This document shows positions 34,144-41,447 of a DNA stretch of 64,000 nt, piece after piece. The stretch covers positions 1 through 64,000 of the forward strand of contig CAMYLZ010000012.1 in assembly GCA_947259375.1 (NCBI GenBank), in the 5' to 3' direction. Origin of the DNA: an uncultured Parvularculaceae bacterium. GTDB lineage: Bacteria > Pseudomonadota > Alphaproteobacteria > Caulobacterales > Parvularculaceae. The notes under the pieces were generated by a model. That model did no database searches and was not told where the DNA came from. It was given only the letters and a program-made list of their open reading frames with translations. Position 1 is the stretch's first letter, and every line of letters starts with the position of its first letter. The position numbers were made by a program, and so were the translations under genes.

Positions 34144-35238
34144 TTACGCCGCGTCTTCTTCCTTGATGGCGTTGAGTTTGAACTCGCCTTCGCGCACCAG
34201 GCGGCGCACGGCGGAGGTGATCTCGCGTTGGGCCGCCTCGCCGACAGCCTCCGGCGGCGCATCCATTTCAGCGAGATCTTCTTTATACTGCTCGACCATC
34301 CGTTTCGAGATATTGCCAAACAGAAACTTCACCGTTTCGGCTGCGTTTTTCTCGCCATGTTTGATGGCGGTGAGCAAGGTTTCGCGGTCGATCTCGCGCA
34401 TCAGCGCCGGCGCGCCATTTGCCGGCACGCGTTCATGCAGGTCTTCGAAGATCAGCAGCGCTTTTTTCACGGCCATGCCAACCTCCGGATCGGTCTCCTG
34501 AAGATGGACCAGGAACGCATCGCGCTTCGCACCCGGCAGGTTGTTGACGATCTCGCCCACCACCGCGCCGGCGTTCCCCGCACCCGGCTTTTCGCTTTCG
34601 CTTGTATCTTCGTCATCACCTGAGGCGCCGGGCGCCGGTTTCAGCAAATCTTCCTCGAGCACTTGCGCAATCGCTTCTAGCGCCGCGGACGACGGCGGCT
34701 TTTTACGCGCCAGCTCGAGGAGAATTTTCTTGGCGTAGCCTTCTTCCGCCTCGTTCAGCACAGCCGCGGTTTTTTCATGGCTGAGCTTGGCGAGGATCGC
34801 GGCGGCGACCGGCATGCGCTGTTTTTGCACATAGGCGGCAAGCGTCGCGTCTTCGACATTGCCGACCCGCTCCCACACGCTCGATCCGCCATCACCGCCG
34901 CCGGTCAGGTCGGACAGGATGCGGCTGGCGCGATCTTCCTCGGTCATCAAGCCGAGCACCCGGCGTGCCTCTTCGGCGCCGCCGGCAAGATCGTTATTGG
35001 GTTTGGTGACTTCCGAAAGGAATTCTTCCGCCACCGCATGTAGAAGTTGCGGCGGCACGGATTTCAGCTCACAAAACGCCTTGGCGAAGGATTTGAGCTG
35101 CGCATCGGAGATTTGCTCGACAATCGCCGCGGCAGTTTCAGCAGACAAGGAAGCCAGCACGATCGCCGCCTTATGCGACCGCGTGAACCAGGTCTCTATC
35201 GGCGCGGCCGGATCGGTTTTTTGCAGCGCGTTCGCCAT
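34144..35238 (-). CDS. fliG: Flagellar motor switch protein FliG
   Basis: The product has 364 residues. The N-terminal domain HKAAIVLASLSAETAAAIVEQISD binds FliF, the middle domain follows, and the C-terminal torque helix region (EIDRETLLTAIKHGEKNAAETVKFLFGNISKRM) faces MotA. A low-complexity acidic linker (ASGDDEDTSESEKPG, about 205-220) is unusual. It is the last gene of fliF-fliH-fliN-fliP-fliG, one base after fliP, whereas fliG usually follows fliF directly. Confidence 0.93.
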   Translation of the reverse strand: MANALQKTDPAAPIETWFTRSHKAAIVLASLSAETAAAIVEQISDAQLKSFAKAFCELKSVPPQLLHAVAEEFLSEVTKPNNDLAGGAEEARRVLGLMTEEDRASRILSDLTGGGDGGSSVWERVGNVEDATLAAYVQKQRMPVAAAILAKLSHEKTAAVLNEAEEGYAKKILLELARKKPPSSAALEAIAQVLEEDLLKPAPGASGDDEDTSESEKPGAGNAGAVVGEIVNNLPGAKRDAFLVHLQETDPEVGMAVKKALLIFEDLHERVPANGAPALMREIDRETLLTAIKHGEKNAAETVKFLFGNISKRMVEQYKEDLAEMDAPPEAVGEAAQREITSAVRRLVREGEFKLNAIKEEDAA

Positions 35239-35239
35239 C

Positions 35240-36022
35240 TCAGCTATACCCTCTTACAAGCGCGCCCGACACCGCCACCCAGCCATTGGTCAGCACAAAG
35301 AACGCAACCTTGAACGGCAGTGAGACAATAGCTGGCGGCACCATCATCATGCCCATGGCCATCAGGATAGAAGCGATCAGCAAATCGATGATCAAGAATG
35401 GCAACAACACCACGAAACCGATTTCAAAAGCGCGCTGGATTTCCGACAGCACAAAGGCCGGCACGAGCAGCGACAAGGGCGTCGACCCGTCCGCCGTCGG
35501 CGGGGTCTCAATCGGGCGCGCATCGGCGAGCACATCGACCGCGCTCTCATCGACCCGCGCATCCATGAATGCCCGAAACGGTTTCATCGCCTCGGTAAAG
35601 GCGACATCCTCTGCCATCGTGCCGTCAAGCAAGGGTTGCACGCCGCCCTGCCAGGCATCCTTGAAAACCGGTTCCATGACGAAATAAGTCAGGAAAATCG
35701 CAACACTGACGATCAACATATTGGGCGGCGCCTGTTGCAGGCCGACGCCCTGACGCAAGATTGACAGAACGATCAGCATGAATGGCAGGCAAGTCACCAT
35801 CATGGCGATGCCGGGCGCGAGGCTCAAGACCGTCACCAGCAGGAAAAGCTGGATGATCCGTTGTGAAAGGCCGCCCGTCTCGCTTGCCGCATCGAGCAGA
35901 CCGGCCTGCGTCGCGACGTCGCCGGCGCCGGATGTGATTTCCTGCGCATGGGCCGGTGCGGCGACCACCGTCGCCGCAAACAGCACGAAAAACGCCGCAG
36001 AAATCGCCCTGGCTCGACCCAT
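35240..36022 (-). CDS. fliP: Flagellar export-gate protein FliP
   Basis: The product has 260 residues. It has a cleavable signal (ISAAFFVLFAATVVAAPAHA) and the conserved LFLLVTVLSLAPGIAMMVTCLPFMLIVLS and GMMMVPPAIVSLPFKVAFFVLTNGW helices. FliP, FliQ and FliR form the export pore inside the MS ring. The start at 36022 follows AAGGGG, 22 bp after fliN. FliO was not found. Confidence 0.95.
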   Translation of the reverse strand: MGRARAISAAFFVLFAATVVAAPAHAQEITSGAGDVATQAGLLDAASETGGLSQRIIQLFLLVTVLSLAPGIAMMVTCLPFMLIVLSILRQGVGLQQAPPNMLIVSVAIFLTYFVMEPVFKDAWQGGVQPLLDGTMAEDVAFTEAMKPFRAFMDARVDESAVDVLADARPIETPPTADGSTPLSLLVPAFVLSEIQRAFEIGFVVLLPFLIIDLLIASILMAMGMMMVPPAIVSLPFKVAFFVLTNGWVAVSGALVRGYS

Positions 36023-36044
36023 CACCAAACCCCTTGCCCCGTTC

Positions 36045-36368
36045 CTATTCGCCAAAGCCGCAGACTTCGAGCAATTTGACGCCGATGCCGTTCTCATTGT
36101 CGCTGGCTTCCACCAGTTCGCCACGCGCGATCAGTCGTTCGCCCACATATATGTCCACCGGATCGTCAATGCGGGCGTCGAGATCGATCACCGTATCCTG
36201 TTTGAGGTCGAGCAAATCCTTGACGCTGACCTGTGCGCCGCCGACGGAGACAACAATCCGCACCGGCAGGTCCATGATGTTCTTGTTGCGCAGCGCCGCT
36301 TCATCCGCGACCGATTCCGCAACAATGCCTTCGTCATCGGCAAGCATTTCATTGGCGTTACTGCTCAT
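36045..36368 (-). CDS. fliN: Flagellar motor switch protein FliN
   Basis: The product has 107 residues. The SpoA domain (IMDLPVRIVVSVGGAQVSVKDLLDLKQDTVIDLDARIDDPVDIYVGERLIARGELV) is the canonical C-ring subunit. Its ATG lies inside the end of fliH (11-base overlap). FliN docks the FliH-FliI export ATPase complex at the C-ring, consistent with the adjacent fliH. Confidence 0.96.
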   Translation of the reverse strand: MSSNANEMLADDEGIVAESVADEAALRNKNIMDLPVRIVVSVGGAQVSVKDLLDLKQDTVIDLDARIDDPVDIYVGERLIARGELVEASDNENGIGVKLLEVCGFGE

Positions 36369-36963
36369 CGTCTAACCCCTTTTGCGGCTGGGCGTCTGCG
36401 CCGAGCACGTTCAAAATCTCTTCTATCAAGGCGTCGGGATCATGCGCGAGGCCGCCTTTCGACCAGCGCGCGTCAATCGCCGAGGGCGAACAGGAAGGAT
36501 CGCTCATCAGGACAATTTTCGGATTCTCACTTAGCGTCTTTTGTTCCGTATCCGGCAGATGCGCAATGAGGTCGGGATGCGCGCGCAAGCTCAATTCGTC
36601 GCCGGAATGCGCCGTCCGCTCGCGCAATAGCGCCGAAATTTCGTTCAATGACGCCTCACGCGCCAGCGACGGCGCCACGGCGGCAAACAGGCGACGGACC
36701 AGCGCCAGCGATTCCTCGCGATAGCGCGCCTCGGTCTCGTTCAGCGTCGCGCCAATGCTGGCGACGAACGCCTCATGCGCGCGCTGCAGCGCAGCTTTTT
36801 CTTGCGCGCATTCGATCGATGCGTCGCGAAAGCCTGCCTTGTATGACTCACAAGTCCCATCAACCTTCGCGGCCATCGGCGTCTTGCCGGGCAGCATCGG
36901 AATGCGCAGCCCTTGCCGGCCATTGCCGTGCGCGCTTGATGAATGCAATTGCGTTGCCGCCAT
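36358..36963 (-). CDS. fliH: Flagellar assembly protein FliH (export ATPase stator)
   Basis: The product has 201 residues. It has a helical middle (YKAGFRDASIECAQEKAALQRAHEAF) and a C-terminal domain with AHPDLIAHLP and DARWSKGGLAHDPDALIEEI, patterns shared with FliH/YscL/V-ATPase E-like proteins. The position between fliF (TAAATG junction) and fliN supports the call. It would regulate FliI. Sequence conservation in the family is weak. Confidence 0.82.
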   Translation of the reverse strand: MAATQLHSSSAHGNGRQGLRIPMLPGKTPMAAKVDGTCESYKAGFRDASIECAQEKAALQRAHEAFVASIGATLNETEARYREESLALVRRLFAAVAPSLAREASLNEISALLRERTAHSGDELSLRAHPDLIAHLPDTEQKTLSENPKIVLMSDPSCSPSAIDARWSKGGLAHDPDALIEEILNVLGADAQPQKGLDDEQ

Positions 36964-38490
36964 TTACGCCGCCTTTTCCGTCTCGCCCAGCCAGGATTTC
37001 AACAGCGCAGCCGTTGCTTCCTTATCGGCGGAGCTCACTTCGCGCAGCTCTTCGAGCGGCGATTTCGGCGCTGCGAGTTGCGGGGCGCCCGCTTCCGGCG
37101 CCGCGGAAAGGTCCGCCAGCGCTTGCCCGGCGCCGCCGGCGACATCCTGGGTCAGCACCGGCTTCAGGACGAACATACCAAGTACGATGACGACGATCGC
37201 CGGAATAACGATCTGCAGGATCGACATGGCGTTTTGCTGCACGAACAGCATGGCGCCGCCCGTCTCTTCCGGCGTTTCAACCGGCTGATATTCATGGAAC
37301 GGCATCGACTTGACGGTGACAACATCGCCGCGCGCCTCTTCAAAGCCCACTGCCGCGGTGACCAGCTCACGGATCGATTGCAATTCATTATCCGTACGCG
37401 GCTGAACCGCTTCGCCCTGCGCCGCCGCCGGCTCATTGACGAGCACCGCAACATGCACGCGGGAAATCGCGCCGGGTAATTTTTCGCGCTGACGTTGCAC
37501 TTCGGAAATATCGAAGCGCGTCGATTCATTCGTCTCGGACAATGACGACCGAGACGTCGCCTGCTCGCCCCCCGCATCGCCATCTGGAAGGTTGCTCGCA
37601 ACCGTCACCGCGCCCCCCCCGCCGGAACCGGACTCCTGGCGCTCTGTCGTCTCGCGGCCCATCATCACCCGGCTTTCCGGATCGAGAATGCGCTCGGACA
37701 CTGTTTCACGCTCGCGATCAATGTCGAGCGAGACCGTCACCCGGGCGTTGCCCGGCCCGACGCGTGCTTCGAGCAGGTCCATCAAATTCGCCTCCAGCCG
37801 TTTTTCGCGATCGCCAATTTCGCCGGCGGCCGCTTCCATCGGATCGCCCGCGCCGGGTTTCAGGATTACGCCATTGACAGAGTCGATAATCGCCACCTGC
37901 TCCGGCTGAAGATCCGGCACCGCGAGCGCGATGAGAAAACGCATGGCCGTCGCCTGCGCGACATCGAGCCGCCCGCGCCCCATGGTAATGGTCGCCGAGG
38001 CGCTCGGCGGACGGCGCCGACGCGTGAAGGACGACGATTTCGGCACCGCAATATGCACGCGCGCCGATTTGACGCCCGGCGTCGCAAGCAGGGTGCGCGC
38101 AAGCTCGCCTTCCTTCGCGCGCCAATAGGCGGCGTCAAACATTTCCGCAGTGGTTGCAAAGCCGTTTAATTCATCAAGAAGTTCAAAACCCGGCTGGCCC
38201 TGACGCGGCAGTCCCTGACGCGCGAGCGCCATACGCAACGCGTCGCGGCGCGGCTCGGGAACATAGATCGCCTCACCGCGCACTTCCGCCTCAACGTCCA
38301 TTCCCTCCAACGCGGAAAGAACATCGCCCGCAGCGGAAGCGTCGAGCCCGCCATATAAAAACGCCATACGCGGTTTCGTCGCCATGTTCATGACGGCCGA
38401 CGCGACAATCAATGTCGTCACCAGAACGCCCACGAGTATCGCTTTCCTGGAAATGGAAAGCTCATTCCATACGGATGCTAACTTTGACAT
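36964..38490 (-). CDS. fliF: Flagellar MS-ring protein FliF
   Basis: The product has 508 residues with an N-terminal transmembrane helix (KAILVGVLVTTLIVASAVM) and a second near 430 (NAMSILQIVIPAIVVIVLGMFVL). Ring-building motifs include YGGLDASAAGDVLSALE, GFELLDELNGFATTAEM, and AVPKSSSFTRRRRPPSASATI. The C-terminal tail, ending DKEATAALLKSWLGETEKAA, is the FliG-binding segment. It is the first gene of its operon, divergent from fliL. Confidence 0.96.
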   Translation of the reverse strand: MSKLASVWNELSISRKAILVGVLVTTLIVASAVMNMATKPRMAFLYGGLDASAAGDVLSALEGMDVEAEVRGEAIYVPEPRRDALRMALARQGLPRQGQPGFELLDELNGFATTAEMFDAAYWRAKEGELARTLLATPGVKSARVHIAVPKSSSFTRRRRPPSASATITMGRGRLDVAQATAMRFLIALAVPDLQPEQVAIIDSVNGVILKPGAGDPMEAAAGEIGDREKRLEANLMDLLEARVGPGNARVTVSLDIDRERETVSERILDPESRVMMGRETTERQESGSGGGGAVTVASNLPDGDAGGEQATSRSSLSETNESTRFDISEVQRQREKLPGAISRVHVAVLVNEPAAAQGEAVQPRTDNELQSIRELVTAAVGFEEARGDVVTVKSMPFHEYQPVETPEETGGAMLFVQQNAMSILQIVIPAIVVIVLGMFVLKPVLTQDVAGGAGQALADLSAAPEAGAPQLAAPKSPLEELREVSSADKEATAALLKSWLGETEKAA

Positions 38491-38557
38491 CGCCCTACTT
38501 CGATTTCTTCGAACGGCTGGGGCCGCTCCCCGATTTCATTAAGTATAAAATTGTTGA

Positions 38558-38573
38558 TTAATTTTGAGTTTAC
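38558..38573. promoter_or_regulatory. CtrA-like box between fliF and fliL
   Basis: TTAA-TTTTGAG-TTTAC matches the full CtrA consensus TTAA-N7-TTAAC at eight of nine fixed positions with exact spacing. It lies 68 bp before fliF and 45 bp before fliL, within an AT-rich divergent region. Binding is inferred. Confidence 0.4.
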
Positions 38574-38617
38574 AAATCCATGCTTAAGGTTCGCGGTAAC
38601 GTTAATGGGGGCCATTC

Positions 38618-39253
38618 GTGGCGGACAGCCAAACACAAGCGGAAGAAACCGCAATCCCGGAAGAAGGCGAAGCCGAAGCGCCGGCGAAAAAGGGGCTCGG
38701 CGTCATTCCGATGGCGATCGGCGCAATCGTAGCGGCGGGCGCGGCTGCCGGCGCAGCTTTTGTCTTTGCGCCCGCGCCCGAAGGCGAGGCTCCGGCTGCG
38801 CATGCTGATGGCGGCGACAACACCGGCGAACACAACGAAACCGACAGCCACGCCGCCAGGAAAAAACCTAAAAAGAAAAAGAAAAAAGGCGGACATGGCG
38901 GCAAAGACGGTGAAGGGGCCGTGAAGCCGATCGGAACAATTCAGCACAGTGAATATGCAACTTTTTTGGTACTCGATCCGATCATCATTTCAATCCAGCC
39001 GATCGGCAAGTCGAAACACCTGAAACTGACGCTCATTCTTGAAACAGCGGACGAAGACGCGGAACTGATCTTGGAGCAAGGATACTACATCAAGGACGTC
39101 CTCAACACTTATTTACGTTCGGTCGAGGGCGACGTATTGGAAGATCCGGCCGCCATGACGCGCCTGCGCGCACAAATATTACGGCGTATTCGCGCCGTCA
39201 CACCGGGCGCTCATATCGAGAACGTCCTCATCACAGATTTCATACTAACCTGA
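38618..39253 (+). CDS. fliL: Flagellar basal-body protein FliL (first copy)
   Basis: The product has 211 residues with a GTG start after GGGG. One transmembrane helix (about 27-50) is followed by a periplasmic linker containing six consecutive lysines and a Gly-His-Gly stretch. The FliL domain follows: YATFLVLDPIIISIQPIGKSKHLKLTLILETAD. FliL rings surround the stator and affect its activity. A second FliL paralogue lies at 46592-47128. Confidence 0.9.
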   Translation: MADSQTQAEETAIPEEGEAEAPAKKGLGVIPMAIGAIVAAGAAAGAAFVFAPAPEGEAPAAHADGGDNTGEHNETDSHAARKKPKKKKKKGGHGGKDGEGAVKPIGTIQHSEYATFLVLDPIIISIQPIGKSKHLKLTLILETADEDAELILEQGYYIKDVLNTYLRSVEGDVLEDPAAMTRLRAQILRRIRAVTPGAHIENVLITDFILT

Positions 39254-39266
39254 CGAGGCTCGACCA

Positions 39267-39854
39267 ATGGAGATGATCATCAATTTCATGTTGCTCGCCG
39301 CATCCGGCGCCGCAACTTTCTACTGCTTCATTCTGAGCCGCAAACTCGAGGCTTTGAAAAACACCGAAAAGGGCCTCGGCGCGACTATCGCGACCATGTC
39401 CCATACGGTCGATCAAGCGCGCGGGGCGGTCGCCCTGGCGAAAGAAACCAGCGCGGAAAGCATTTCCGAATTAACGCCGCTGATCGAGGAGACCAAAGAT
39501 CTTTTGCCGCAACTTTCCGAAATGATCGACGTTATTGGCGAGCTTGCTGAGATCACCGTGCGGGATGTCAACGAAGCCTCCGGCGCGGCCAATGCAGCGC
39601 TTGAAGAGCGCCTGGCCGCGGCGCGCGCGCTGCAAAGACGCCTCGATCAGCAAATCGACTTTTTCCTCGCTGATGAGCCGGACCCTTCCGGCCCGCGCCC
39701 ACGCCGCCGCGCGCCAACGAGCGAGGAAGACAATGTCGCCTATCTCGATGACGACGCCGCGCCACTGGAGTCTACGCGCCAACGCCAACCGCATTCATCC
39801 GCCGCGCTGATGCACGCGCGCAATCAACGTAAAATCAGAAAACTTGCCGGGTAA
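39267..39854 (+). CDS. DUF6468-type flagellar-locus protein
   Basis: The product has 195 residues. An N-terminal membrane helix (IINFMLLAASGAATFYCFILSRKLEAL) is followed by a long coiled coil (about 35-135) and a charged tail. Proteins of this shape are found beside fliL and motE in Alphaproteobacteria; I believe the family is DUF6468. The function is unknown. It lies 13 bp after fliL and 3 bp before motE. Confidence 0.75.
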   Translation: MEMIINFMLLAASGAATFYCFILSRKLEALKNTEKGLGATIATMSHTVDQARGAVALAKETSAESISELTPLIEETKDLLPQLSEMIDVIGELAEITVRDVNEASGAANAALEERLAAARALQRRLDQQIDFFLADEPDPSGPRPRRRAPTSEEDNVAYLDDDAAPLESTRQRQPHSSAALMHARNQRKIRKLAG

Positions 39855-39857
39855 GAG

Positions 39858-40403
39858 ATGAAAACCAGAGCCCTCTTTGTACTAGGCCTTATCTTTTTCG
39901 TCTCATTTGTCGGCCGCCTCGCCGTCATGGCGTCGGATGTTTCCAGCGCCGACGGCGCGCCGCCGCCAATCGCGCCTGAACTTGCCGCCGGACACGGCGA
40001 AGCTTGCGTCGGCGGCGAGCTTGCTGTGGCTGTGCGTGACCGCATCATCTCACTCGATAAGCGTGAAACGGCGATTGCCGACCGCGAAGCCGAGCTCAAA
40101 ACCTATGAAGCGCAAGTCGACAAACGCCTCGCAGAACTCGAGGAAGCCAATAACAAATTGCAAGCGAACATCAAAACCGTGCAAGATGCGAGCAATGCAG
40201 ATATCGCAAAGCTCGCCGCCATCTATCAAGGCATGAAACCGGCACAAGCCGGCGAAATCATCAATGAAATGGATGCTAAATTCGCTGCCGGGCTGATTGC
40301 TTCCATGAATAACGAACAGGCCGCGCAAATCGTCGCCAATATGGATTCGCAAAAAGCCTATCTCATCAGCGTCATCCTCGCCAATCGCAGCAAGGGGCAA
40401 TAG
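39858..40403 (+). CDS. motE: MotE-like flagellar protein (MotC chaperone family)
   Basis: The product has 181 residues. After an N-terminal membrane segment come a coiled coil (ETAIADREAELKTYEAQVDKRLAELEEANNKLQ) and a C-terminal MgtE-N-like motif (AAIYQGMKPAQAGEIINEMDAKFAAGLIASMNNEQAAQIVANMD). In rhizobia MotE stabilises the periplasmic motility protein MotC; here no MotC is evident. It closes the fliL-DUF6468-motE unit. Confidence 0.82.
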   Translation: MKTRALFVLGLIFFVSFVGRLAVMASDVSSADGAPPPIAPELAAGHGEACVGGELAVAVRDRIISLDKRETAIADREAELKTYEAQVDKRLAELEEANNKLQANIKTVQDASNADIAKLAAIYQGMKPAQAGEIINEMDAKFAAGLIASMNNEQAAQIVANMDSQKAYLISVILANRSKGQ

Positions 40404-40577
40404 GTTGCGCAGCCTCAAGCGGCCGCGCGCTGTGCGTTTTCAGCATTACAGACGATCCCCACACAAATTTTTCCCATAATGGCAAATCCATTTCACAATT
40501 TTAGTGATGATTAACTTCCTCATGAAACACTCGTTAAGTGGGTTGTTAAATTTGTAGGGAATTTCTTCAGCAGCGTT

Positions 40578-41447
40578 ATGGGCAGCATTCTCGGGATAGT
40601 CATCACACTCGGCATGGTCTTCGGCGGTTACCTCATCGCCGGGGGCAAAATGGAAATCATCCTTCACTCACTGCCATATGAGATCATGATCATTGGCGGC
40701 GCAGCAGTTGGCGCGTTTTTCGTTGGCAACAGTTTTGCGGTTATCAAACAGTCTGGCGGCGACATTGTGCGCGCGCTGGCCGGTCCGAAATGGAAACGGT
40801 CTGATTACCAGGACCTCTTGTGCCTGATGTACGAGCTATTGCGCGTCGCCAAGGAAAGTCCGGTGCAGGCCGAAGCGCATATCGAAATCCCTCACGAGTC
40901 GACGATCTTCTCGCGCTATCCGAAAATCGCCAAGGACCATGAAGCGCTTGACATTATTTGCGACACGATCCGCTCGATCCTGATGAATTTCGACAATCCG
41001 ATCCAGGTTGAAGACCTGCTCGAAAAACAGCTTGAAGCGCTGCACCACGAAAGCCTGCATGGCGGTCATGCGCTGCAAAAAATGGCGGACGCCCTGCCCG
41101 CGCTCGGCATCGTCGCGGCGGTTCTGGGCGTCATCAAGACGATGGCGTCGATCGACAAGCCGCCCGAAGTGCTCGGCCAGTTAATCGGCGGCGCGCTGGT
41201 TGGCACGTTTCTCGGCGTGTTTCTCGCCTATAGCCTGGTTGGTCCGCTGGCGGAAAAAATCATGGCGATCCGCGAGGAAGAGCACAGTTTTTACAAGCTT
41301 ATCCGTGAAACCATTGTCGCCCATCTGCAAATGCACTCGCCGCAAATGTGCATCGAGGTTGCGCGGCGAAATATTCCGAGCCACGACCGGCCGAATTTCG
41401 CCGAGGTTGAGGATGCGCTCAAGGCGCTCAAGAAAGAAGCGGCATGA
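40578..41447 (+). CDS. motA: Flagellar motor stator protein MotA
   Basis: The product has 289 residues with four transmembrane helices. The start SILGIVITLGMVFGGYLIAGGKMEIILHSLPYEIMIIGGAAVGAF and the second pair (LPALGIVAAVLGVIKTM, VGTFLGVFLAYSLVGPLAEKI) are typical. The cytoplasmic loop carries the charged residues that contact FliG. The gene starts a new unit after a 174-bp gap and overlaps the next gene by four bases. Confidence 0.96.
   Translation: MGSILGIVITLGMVFGGYLIAGGKMEIILHSLPYEIMIIGGAAVGAFFVGNSFAVIKQSGGDIVRALAGPKWKRSDYQDLLCLMYELLRVAKESPVQAEAHIEIPHESTIFSRYPKIAKDHEALDIICDTIRSILMNFDNPIQVEDLLEKQLEALHHESLHGGHALQKMADALPALGIVAAVLGVIKTMASIDKPPEVLGQLIGGALVGTFLGVFLAYSLVGPLAEKIMAIREEEHSFYKLIRETIVAHLQMHSPQMCIEVARRNIPSHDRPNFAEVEDALKALKKEAA

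Noticed and set aside
38500-38535. Sigma-54 promoter before fliF
   Set aside because: A GG-N10-GC pair exists in a G/C run, but the remaining bases do not resemble TGGCAC or TTGCA.
40542-40560. CtrA full box upstream of motA (TTAA...TTAA)
   Set aside because: The spacing is eight bases rather than seven, and the inner bases do not fit.
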